NCBI GenBank assembly: GCA_024644125.1
Contig: JAHELQ010000082.1
Span: forward strand, 1-14,724
Length of the DNA: 14,724 nucleotides
Source: Candidatus Aminicenantota bacterium
GTDB lineage: Bacteria > Acidobacteriota > Aminicenantia > UBA2199
Direction of reading: 5' to 3'
Positions 9,601 to 14,724 of the stretch are shown one piece after another (within the stretch, counting starts at the first letter, position 1; each line of letters starts with the position of its first letter). The notes below the pieces were generated by a model. That model made no database searches, was not told where the DNA came from, and saw only the letters and a program-made list of their open reading frames with translations. The position numbers were made by a program, and so were the translations under genes.

Positions 9601-12600
9601 TTGGGCCGGCTATATCCGCCGCATCGCAAAGGCGGTTCTGCGGCAGCCGGACATCCGCTTGCGGGAGATCGAGATAATGGAGGAGGCGGAGAAGGAGTGG
9701 TTGCTTCATGAATTGAACGATACTGCCGCCGGTTACCCGCGGGCGGAGACCATTCAAAGTTTGTTCCAGCGGCAGGCGTCGGAATGGGAGCATGCCGTAG
9801 CTCTGGTCGGCCCCGGTTCCCCTGGCTACGAAGGGGATGATATGACGCAACTGGCCTACGGGCAGTTGAACCTCGACGCCAATGCCGTGGCCCGGCGATT
9901 GCGGGAGAGGGGGACGGGTGCCGGATGTATTGTTGCCTTGATTTTGGATCGCCATGTGGATATGATGATGGCGATATTGGGCGTTCTCAAGGCCGGCGGT
10001 GTGTATTTGCCGTTGGATCCGTCGCTTCCGAAGGAACGGATCGATTATATGCTCACGGATAGCGGCGCCAGGGTTGTGATCTCCAATAAATGTGTATCCG
10101 CGGCAGACGAGATCGATGATTGCCTGCTTCTATCGATGGAAGATCGCGTAGCTGCGGGAGAGGATGCTCTCGATCCGGCTTCGGCATCGATAGCTAACGA
10201 CCCTGCGTACGTGATTTATACCTCAGGCACCACCGGTAAACCAAAAGGAGTGATGATCGAACACCGGAACGTGGTGCGCTTGCTATTCAATGATCGCGAC
10301 CTGTTTGATTTTTCCGAGCGAGATGTCTGGACGATGTTTCATTCGTATTGTTTTGATTTTTCCGTCTGGGAGATGTACGGCGCCCTCCTGAAGGGCGGGA
10401 AGCTGGTGATGGTGCCGCAAATGACCGCCCGCGACAGCGGGTCTTTTCTAGCGTTGCTGCGGCGGCAGTCTGTGACCATTTTGAATCAGACGCCGTCGGC
10501 GTTTTATAGTCTGGCGGCGGAAATCGTTCGCCGGCCGGATGCCGGTTTGCCAGTGCGTATGGTGATCTTCGGCGGCGAAGCGTTACAACCGGCGCGCCTC
10601 AAAGAGTGGGCCCTGCGCTATCCGCAGGCGCGGTTGGTGAATATGTACGGCATCACCGAGACAACGGTCCATGTCACCTACAAGGAGATCGGGCCTGAGG
10701 AGATCGCGGGGAATGTCAGTAATATCGGCGGGCCCATCCCCACTCTTTCTTGTTATGCGCTGGACCGGCACGGCGATCTCTGTCCCACCGGCGTGACGGG
10801 GGAATTGACGGTGGGGGGCGACGGGGTCGGGCGCGGTTATTTGAACCGGCCGGAATTGACCCATGAGAAGTTTGTGACTCTCGATCATATATCGCCGGCT
10901 TCGCGGTTGTACCGCTCGGGCGATCTGGCGCGGGTGCTCGCTAACGGCGATATGGAATATTTGGGGCGCAGCGACCATCAGGTGAAAATTCGCGGTTTCA
11001 GGATCGAGTTGGGGGAAATCGAGAGCCGTCTCCTGTCGCATGAGGACATCAAAGAGGCGATTGTACTGGCGCGGGCCAACGGGGGAAGCGAGTTATCCCT
11101 CTGCGCCTATTACGTGCCCCGGCCGGATTCATGTCTTCAAGACGCGCCCGCCGTGTTGCGGGAATATTTGCGATCCTGTCTTCCAGAATACATGGTGCCG
11201 TCCTATTTCGTTGAATTGGCGGAAATCCCCTTGACCGGCAACGGTAAGGTCGATCGACGCTCGCTGCCCGCGCCTGGGGCGCCCAAAACGAAGGCGTCCT
11301 TACGCCCCCGCAACCGGGTGGAACACATTCTAGCCGGGATTTGGGGCGCCGTTTTGAATATGGACGCGGACCAGGTGGGTATCGACGACAACTTCTTCGA
11401 TTTGGGCGGCCATTCCCTCAAGGCAACATTGGCGGTACAGCGGATTTACAAGGAACTGGGCGTCGAGATCGCCCTCCGCGAAATGTTCCGCACCCCGACG
11501 ATCCGGGACATCGCAGCATTGATCGGTATCGAGGAGGGCAGCGCTGGAAACCGGGAAATCGAGCCGGTGGAAAAACGGGATTATTACCCGGTTTCATCTT
11601 CCCAGGAGCGGATGTATATCCTCCATAAAATCAAAGGGGACGATACCAGTGACAATACGCCGCAGGTGTTGGAGATCGAAGGAGAATTAGATATCCCCCG
11701 GTTCGATGCGGCGGTGCGCAATCTGGTGAACCGGCACGAGGCGCTACGCACATCCTTTCATTCGCTGGATGGAGTTCCGGCTCAGAGAATCCGCTCTGCC
11801 GTGGAGTTGGAGATCCCCTTGCGGGAGGCAGGCGTAGAAGAGATCGATACCATCATCCGGCGCTTCATCCGGCCCTTCGATTTGTCGTGCGCGCCGTTGT
11901 TGCGAGTGGAACTGATCCGGATTCAAAAGCAGCGGCACATCCTATTGTATGACATCCATCACATCGTGCGCGACGGGACCTCGACCGAGATATTTTTCGA
12001 AGAATTTATCCGTTTGTACAATGGCCGGCCATTGCCGGAGTTGCCGATCCAATATAAAGATTTTGCAGTCTGGCATCAACGGAAAATAGATTGTGGCGAG
12101 ATAGCTTCGCAGGAAGAGTACTGGCTCGCGGTCTTTGATGGCCCTTTGCCGGAATTGGATTTGCCCATAGACTTTCCCCGCCCCGAGACTCAGAGTTTTG
12201 AAGGTAGAACCAAAAGGTTCGCTCTGAATGAATCGCTCAGTGGCGCAGTGCTATCCCTTGCATCTAAAACCGGTTGCACGCTGTTTATGGTGCTCCTGGC
12301 GGCCTACAATATCTTGCTTGGCAAATATAGCGGGCAGGAGGACGTAGTGGTGGGAACCCCGGTTGCCGGAAGGCCCCACGCGGATTTGCAGCATGTGATC
12401 GGGATGTTCGTCAATACGCTGGCGTTGCGGAACTACCCGGCGCCGGAGAAGAGTTTTGCCCGTTTTTTGGATGAGGTGAGGCTTCACTGCATCGAGGCCT
12501 TCGAGAATCAAGACCTTCCCTTCGACCATCTGGTGAACCGGTTGGGGATCGAACACGACCCGGCGCGGCAGCCGTTGTTCGACACGATGTTTGTGGTGCA

Positions 12601-12916
12601 AAACATGAACCGGCAGCGGGATGGGGCGGATACTGGAATAGGAGGGATTGTACTGAAATCATACGCGTTTGAGGATCACGTGGCTCAATTCGATATGATC
12701 ACCCATGTTTTCGAACGGGGAGGGAAGATAGATTTCAAGATGCTTTATTGCACGAAACTATTCAAACCGGAAACCATTGACTCTGTGGTGGAACGGTTTG
12801 TCGAAATACTGGAGATCGTGTCGTCAAGACCTGATACATTGATACGGGACATTGACGTAACCGATGGTTTTTGCCGACAGGAAATCGAACTGCCGGAGGC
12901 GGAATTTGTTTTTTAG
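6653..12916 (+). CDS. NRPS, A-PCP-C-A(Thr)-PCP-C
   Basis: This is a complete two-and-a-half-module NRPS of 2087 residues. The order is A (A3 motif near residue 154), PCP (Ser 554), C (HHIVADG from residue 722), A (A3 near 1189), PCP (Ser 1588), C (HHIVRDG from residue 1769). The protein starts straight into an A domain with no C domain, and the preceding protein ends with a lone C, so the first module is split between the two polypeptides. The second A domain is the same threonine-activating unit as in the first gene, at 100% protein identity. The first A domain has an unusual pocket. The start ATG has a strong RBS. There is no thioesterase, reductase or epimerase. It probably adds two residues, X then Thr, before passing the chain to the third protein. 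Confidence 0.97.
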   Translation: MEKGARIFQHYLKRNLDRNSELTAIARGDTSMSYRQLQALSNRITRVLLNRKIAVGAHIGIMMGDKVNVILSILGILNARCVFVFLDPTLPEERIKGMINRVDIELLLRDEAIEFRIPGNISTLCIEELLQEYEGMDGGLPEIPYDPEDAIYIYFTSGTSGMPKAILGKNKSLQHFIEWEIEAFGFTGGSRFSQLVHPGFDAFLRDMFTPLCCGGTICMPEEKDISEGAGALCRWLDRSEINAVHTVPSLFRMICLYHDLQKSMFRNLNWVILSGEKIEISVLSHWYDVIGERTKIVNFYGSTETTMVKAFHIIGKDDLERVRIPVGKPIKGARILILDQRMKACPPLVPGEIFIRTPYATHGYYKEDELNQRLSIPNPLSGNPADRVFRTGDMGRFLQDGTIDLLGRIDRQIKLRGIRVELEEIEAVMKGCPGIDQVVADVREIGLNNRLLCAYITSRNGGGEDLTARLRAFCSLRLPEVMVPDHILLLDEIPLNSNGKINYSALPGPLEELALEIEAPQTDVERKLYTIWAKVLGIENFGVTQSFFRLGGNSLSVLSLLSFIHQEFDRELSVNELFQKNTIRQQTVLLGNGASDCFQPIPAVEEKNFYPLSPAQERMFVVFQMDPSSLAYNIPMACKIIGELDETRLHDVFNRLIQRHQCLRTSFAKSNEGVVQRIRPSVDWRIEGDDTIRPFDLESPPLIRVAVRKIGEAEHLLFVDMHHIVADGISMAVLMKEFAQLYRGETLPEHRIDYKDYALWRCSSPQKEIIDMQKEFWIKQLAGELPRLNLPLDYPRPGVRSFSGDVIKIQFGSDEASELQLFSANEELTLHMIFLSIYVILLSKLSGQEDIVISTPVSGRRHPELHAMVGMFVNTLVLRFFPGGDCPVRNFLHTVKSTTLAALDHQDVSLEVLLDDVEFNVCFVTQNMRIPELDIPGLRLEARHLKRKTSKFDLTMRVEERDDGLLAYLEYCTRLFDESTIRRWAGYIRRIAKAVLRQPDIRLREIEIMEEAEKEWLLHELNDTAAGYPRAETIQSLFQRQASEWEHAVALVGPGSPGYEGDDMTQLAYGQLNLDANAVARRLRERGTGAGCIVALILDRHVDMMMAILGVLKAGGVYLPLDPSLPKERIDYMLTDSGARVVISNKCVSAADEIDDCLLLSMEDRVAAGEDALDPASASIANDPAYVIYTSGTTGKPKGVMIEHRNVVRLLFNDRDLFDFSERDVWTMFHSYCFDFSVWEMYGALLKGGKLVMVPQMTARDSGSFLALLRRQSVTILNQTPSAFYSLAAEIVRRPDAGLPVRMVIFGGEALQPARLKEWALRYPQARLVNMYGITETTVHVTYKEIGPEEIAGNVSNIGGPIPTLSCYALDRHGDLCPTGVTGELTVGGDGVGRGYLNRPELTHEKFVTLDHISPASRLYRSGDLARVLANGDMEYLGRSDHQVKIRGFRIELGEIESRLLSHEDIKEAIVLARANGGSELSLCAYYVPRPDSCLQDAPAVLREYLRSCLPEYMVPSYFVELAEIPLTGNGKVDRRSLPAPGAPKTKASLRPRNRVEHILAGIWGAVLNMDADQVGIDDNFFDLGGHSLKATLAVQRIYKELGVEIALREMFRTPTIRDIAALIGIEEGSAGNREIEPVEKRDYYPVSSSQERMYILHKIKGDDTSDNTPQVLEIEGELDIPRFDAAVRNLVNRHEALRTSFHSLDGVPAQRIRSAVELEIPLREAGVEEIDTIIRRFIRPFDLSCAPLLRVELIRIQKQRHILLYDIHHIVRDGTSTEIFFEEFIRLYNGRPLPELPIQYKDFAVWHQRKIDCGEIASQEEYWLAVFDGPLPELDLPIDFPRPETQSFEGRTKRFALNESLSGAVLSLASKTGCTLFMVLLAAYNILLGKYSGQEDVVVGTPVAGRPHADLQHVIGMFVNTLALRNYPAPEKSFARFLDEVRLHCIEAFENQDLPFDHLVNRLGIEHDPARQPLFDTMFVVQNMNRQRDGADTGIGGIVLKSYAFEDHVAQFDMITHVFERGGKIDFKMLYCTKLFKPETIDSVVERFVEILEIVSSRPDTLIRDIDVTDGFCRQEIELPEAEFVF
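6671..8425 (+). other. Adenylation domain of unknown substrate plus PCP
   Basis: This is a divergent but apparently intact A domain. A3 reads FTSGTSGMPKA (Ala for the final Gly, codon 7145), A5 NFYGSTE (Ser for Pro), A6 is GEIFIRTPY-like, A7 FRTGD, A8 contains GRIDRQIKLRG and A10 has NGK with its Lys at 8150. My by-eye pocket code is D (7253), A (7256), R (7265), H (7385), I (7466), S (7472), F (7547), M (7571), V (7574), K (8150). The Asp that binds the alpha-amino group is present, so an amino acid is likely, but I know no match for this code. The PCP serine is in LGGNSL, codon 8312-8314. Confidence 0.88.
8477..9682 (+). other. Condensation domain C3, lacking the C7 (RNPL) segment
   Basis: This internal C domain joins the X-bound chain to threonine. 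It shows YPLSPAQERM, RHQCLRTSF, an intact HHIVADG (8816-8836), YKDYALW and VGMFVNT. After HQD (from 9365) it goes almost directly to the VTQNM stretch: about 10 residues present in C1, C2 and C4 are missing here, including the RNP(L/I)FD motif. The frame stays open. From 9494 its tail is identical to that of C1 because of the repeat. Confidence 0.9.
9494..11506 (+). repeat. 2013-bp direct repeat, copy 2
   Basis: This is the partner of 3182-5194, with two silent mismatches (11308 and 11416), both in the last 200 bp. Upstream, the C-domain bodies of the two modules are clearly homologous but much diverged. Downstream, the PCP ends differ (encoding NLAAW in copy 1, DIAAL here). This sudden step in identity indicates recent duplication or gene conversion of a module segment. 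Confidence 0.97.
9749..11525 (+). other. Threonine adenylation domain plus PCP (second copy)
   Basis: The same protein sequence as the first Thr A-PCP unit, with the same code DFWNIGMVHK. Pocket residues are encoded at 10355, 10358, 10367, 10484, 10565, 10571, 10643, 10667, 10670 and 11246. The PCP serine codon is 11414-11416 (TCC here, TCA in the first copy). It should load a second threonine. Confidence 0.93.
11582..12870 (+). other. Terminal condensation domain C4 of the second protein
   Basis: This is a complete C domain at the protein's end. It has YYPVSSSQERM, RHEALRTSF, HHIVRDG (11957-11977), YKDFAVW, IGMFVNT, NQDLPFD and ARQPLFD. Its donor is the Thr-bound chain; the acceptor must be supplied by another protein. 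The next gene starts with only a C-lobe remnant before its A segment, so this full C domain is the obvious catalytic partner for that module. That pairing is inferred from order only. Confidence 0.91.
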
Positions 12917-12927
12917 TATTAGAAACT

Positions 12928-12932
12928 GGAGG
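12928..12932 (+). promoter_or_regulatory. Ribosome binding site for the third gene
   Basis: GGAGG lies 7 nt before the ATG at 12940 in the 23-bp gap. It fixes the start of the third gene and shows that its N-terminal half-C domain is the true protein start, not a miscalled one. The upstream frame also has no room for the missing half, because the second gene's stop is at 12914-12916. Confidence 0.85.
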
Positions 12933-12939
12933 AAGCAAC

Positions 12940-14724
12940 ATGGAACGACAAAGTATCGCAAGTAATATTTCGCTGGCCGCCCACCAGAATGTGGAAGAGA
13001 AAGAATATTGGCTACGGAAATTAGCTGGAGATTGGCAATTGTGCACGTTCCCGCAAGATAACATTGGGCCCGTCGAGGAAGATCTCGCAGGTGGTATCCA
13101 GGCTGCAGGTGAATTCCATTTCGATATAGATGGGGCGTTGCTGGAAAAGATGAAACAAACCAGTAAAAACTCGCCCCACACCATACATATGATATTGTGC
13201 GCGACATTGGCGCTGCTTTTACAAAAGTACGCCGCGGCCGACGATATTGTCATCGGTACCACAGTTTACAAGCAGGAAAAATCGGACAAACTCTTGAACA
13301 AACTTCTGCCGATCCGTATTCCCCTCAACCGGTCGCAATCGTTTAAAGATGTTCTCCTGGCTACCCGCGTTGCAATTTTAGACGGAAACAAGCACTACCG
13401 TTACCCTCTCGAAATATTGGCGGCACAATTGGGCCGGCCGTATGACCCGCATGGGGACTTTTCCCTCTTCGACGTGACATTGGTGATGGACAATATTCAT
13501 GATCCGGACTACCTCCGGCAAGTTTGTACCAACTTCAATTTGGTGTTTTCCTGCCGGGAGCATTGTTTGTCGGGGCGGATCCGCTACAATGAGGCTCGCT
13601 ACCGGGAAGAGACGGTAAACCGGATCGCCACTCATTACACGAGGTTGTTGGAGAAGGCCTTTCAAAATGTCGAAGGCGAGGCTCTGGAGATCGAGCTCCT
13701 TTCGGCCGGAGAATTGCGGCAATTGTTGACGGATTTCAACGATACGGCGTCGGACATTCCGGGCGACGAGTCGGTTGTCGATTTGTTTTTGAAGCAGGTC
13801 GCGTTGACGCCGGACGCGCCGGCCGTCACATTCGAGGGGCAGTCGTTGACGTTCGGCCAATTGGAGACGCGGTCGCTGAGGTTGGCCCATGTGTTGGAGA
13901 GCAAAGGAATCGGACCGGACCGGGTGACGGCGTTGGTGATGAAGCCGTCGCTGGAGATGATTGTCGCCATCCTTGGCATCTGGCGGGCCGGCGGCGCTTA
14001 TTTGCCCATCGATCCCAATACCCCGCAAAAACGGATTGCCGAGATATTGGACGACGCGCAGCCGGGGTTGCTGCTGACCAACCGGGACATCGAATCGTCA
14101 TTCGATCATATCCCCCTCAGGGGATTCGAAGCAGCGGATGTAACGATGCTGCTCACACCATCCCGTCCTCAGGTGGAAGAGCTGGATACTCTGCAAATTC
14201 CCGACCGCTCGTTCATCAATTACGAAAAGTACCGACCCTACATCGGCCAGGCGGTGGCGAAAAATTCCATGACCGTTCAGTTCAGCCGCGGGTGCGCGTT
14301 TCATTGCGCTTATTGTTTCAAGATATGGGCCGATAGATATGTGGTCCGGTCTGCCGACAGTTTGTTCCAGGAGATCAAGCTCTATTACGATATGGGGGTG
14401 CTCAGGTTTGCGTTTGTGGATGATTTGCCCAACATGAACATCAAGGAAAGCACACGTTTGTTCCGTTTGATCATCGAGCACGGGATGAAGCCGCACCTCC
14501 ACTTCCCCAACGGAATTCGCGGAGATATCCTGACCAAAGAGTTGATCGACTTGATGGTGGAGGCCGGGACCGTCACCATGGATCTGGCTCTCGAGACCAC
14601 GTCGCCGCGGTTGCAAAAATTGGTGCGCAAGAACCTCAATCTCGACCGGCTTTACGATAACATGAGCTATATCATCGAAAAATATCCCCATGTGATTCTC
14701 GAGACCCAACTCTTGCACGGATTG
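12940..14724 (+). CDS. NRPS C-lobe / A-domain fragment / radical SAM fusion protein, 3'-truncated
   Basis: 595 residues are visible, open at the 3' edge. Three parts follow each other in one uninterrupted frame. Residues 19-275 are the C-terminal lobe of a condensation domain, with no N-terminal lobe and no HHxxxDG. Residues 279-381 are the start of an A domain: A1 is LTFGQLE and A2 reads AGGAYLPIDP (residues 350-359). Residues from about 420 form a radical SAM domain with CAFHCAYC (Cys 452, 456, 459), the ligands for a [4Fe-4S] cluster and SAM. A domain motif A3 (the ATP-binding TSGTTGKPKG) does not occur before the radical SAM part. The gene probably belongs to the same operon as the two upstream NRPS genes. 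It may modify the assembly-line intermediate, but reaction and substrate cannot be read from the sequence. Whether A motifs resume downstream is not visible. Confidence 0.95.
   Translation, partial: MERQSIASNISLAAHQNVEEKEYWLRKLAGDWQLCTFPQDNIGPVEEDLAGGIQAAGEFHFDIDGALLEKMKQTSKNSPHTIHMILCATLALLLQKYAAADDIVIGTTVYKQEKSDKLLNKLLPIRIPLNRSQSFKDVLLATRVAILDGNKHYRYPLEILAAQLGRPYDPHGDFSLFDVTLVMDNIHDPDYLRQVCTNFNLVFSCREHCLSGRIRYNEARYREETVNRIATHYTRLLEKAFQNVEGEALEIELLSAGELRQLLTDFNDTASDIPGDESVVDLFLKQVALTPDAPAVTFEGQSLTFGQLETRSLRLAHVLESKGIGPDRVTALVMKPSLEMIVAILGIWRAGGAYLPIDPNTPQKRIAEILDDAQPGLLLTNRDIESSFDHIPLRGFEAADVTMLLTPSRPQVEELDTLQIPDRSFINYEKYRPYIGQAVAKNSMTVQFSRGCAFHCAYCFKIWADRYVVRSADSLFQEIKLYYDMGVLRFAFVDDLPNMNIKESTRLFRLIIEHGMKPHLHFPNGIRGDILTKELIDLMVEAGTVTMDLALETTSPRLQKLVRKNLNLDRLYDNMSYIIEKYPHVILETQLLHGL
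12994..13764 (+). other. Condensation-domain C-lobe remnant (no catalytic half)
   Basis: It starts at EEKEYWLRKLAG, which in full C domains is the linker between the two lobes, about 180 residues in. It continues through the C-lobe (DDIVIGT, PLFDVTL-like SLFDVTL, ending in the C-A linker FNDTASD). The donor lobe with the HHxxxDG His is absent, so it cannot catalyse condensation by the known mechanism. C-lobe-only starts are known in front of some NRPS A domains. Its role may be structural, holding the A segment. Confidence 0.85.
13774..14082 (+). other. A-domain N-terminal fragment (motifs A1-A2 only)
   Basis: VVDLFLKQVALTPDAPAV is a typical A-domain opening. A1 is LTFGQLE and A2 is WRAGGAYLPIDPNTP (codons from 13981). 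The fold runs to LLLTN (ending 14082) and then departs from the A family. Without A3-A10 it has no ATP or amino-acid site. Either the A domain is interrupted here by the radical SAM insert and resumes beyond the window, or it is a vestigial N-lobe. Confidence 0.88.
14197..14724 (+). other. Radical SAM domain (partial)
   Basis: The domain opens with IPDRSFINYEKYRPY, as in radical SAM enzymes that follow a B12-binding domain. Next come SRGCAFHCAYC with cluster Cys codons at 14293, 14305 and 14314, FAFVDD, a GIRGD segment (compare GxRxD in the class) and ALETTSPRLQKLVRK, matching the ES/ET-SPR...K signature. These enzymes cleave SAM to a 5'-deoxyadenosyl radical. The closest style is the B12-dependent radical SAM group, but I see no cobalamin-binding Rossmann domain or DxHxxG motif before it. 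The C-terminal third is beyond the window. Confidence 0.93.

Noticed and set aside
13378..14028. Long open frame on the minus strand opposite the third gene
   Set aside because: Its translation shows no recognisable family, and the + strand here encodes clear C-lobe and A-domain motifs with a good RBS. It is an antisense shadow.
14098..14718. Second long minus-strand open frame opposite the radical SAM region
   Set aside because: The + strand carries a CxxxCxxC motif and other radical SAM signatures in the same frame as the upstream NRPS part. The minus frame shows no family features.
14269..14724. Radical SAM part as a separate gene starting at the in-frame ATG at 14269
   Set aside because: The frame is continuous with the upstream A segment, there is no stop and no convincing Shine-Dalgarno before that ATG, and the PDRSF segment belonging to the domain lies upstream of it.

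Overview
The window is a single-strand, three-gene block from the middle of a bacterial hybrid polyketide/nonribosomal peptide (PKS-NRPS) biosynthetic cluster. Nearly every base codes on the + strand, and both cluster ends lie outside the window. The gaps between genes are 30 bp and 23 bp. Each holds a clear Shine-Dalgarno site and no terminator or promoter, so the genes probably form one operon. The source is a bacterium of moderate GC content. The style of the condensation domains and the C-lobe-only start of gene 3 recall NRPSs of Firmicutes, Acidobacteriota/Aminicenantota-like and other uncultured bacteria, but the phylum cannot be settled from the sequence alone.

Layout: (1) nt 2-6622 is the 3' part of a PKS-NRPS protein. 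It has a post-acyltransferase linker, KR, ACP, C, A(Thr), PCP and a terminal C. (2) nt 6653-12916 is a complete NRPS that begins directly with an A domain: A(unknown substrate), PCP, C, A(Thr), PCP and a terminal C. (3) nt 12940-14724, open at the 3' edge, begins with a condensation domain reduced to its C-terminal lobe. It continues into the first part of an A domain (motifs A1-A2), then switches in the same reading frame to a radical SAM domain with a canonical CxxxCxxC cluster motif.

Read collinearly, the line would make a beta-hydroxyacyl chain (KR but no DH), then Thr - X - Thr, then hand over to the radical SAM-bearing protein. Both Thr assignments come from a ten-residue specificity code that I read as DFWNIGMVHK, the canonical threonine code. 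Both protein boundaries fall between a C domain and the A domain it should serve, instead of the usual PCP//C boundary.

The main points of interest are: the C-lobe/A-fragment/radical SAM fusion in gene 3; a 2013-bp direct repeat (two mismatches, both silent) that carries the whole Thr A-PCP unit and joins diverged C-domain bodies; an unusual A-domain code with Arg in the binding pocket; and two C domains with altered core motifs. No thioesterase or other release domain, tRNA, CRISPR or mobile element is visible.
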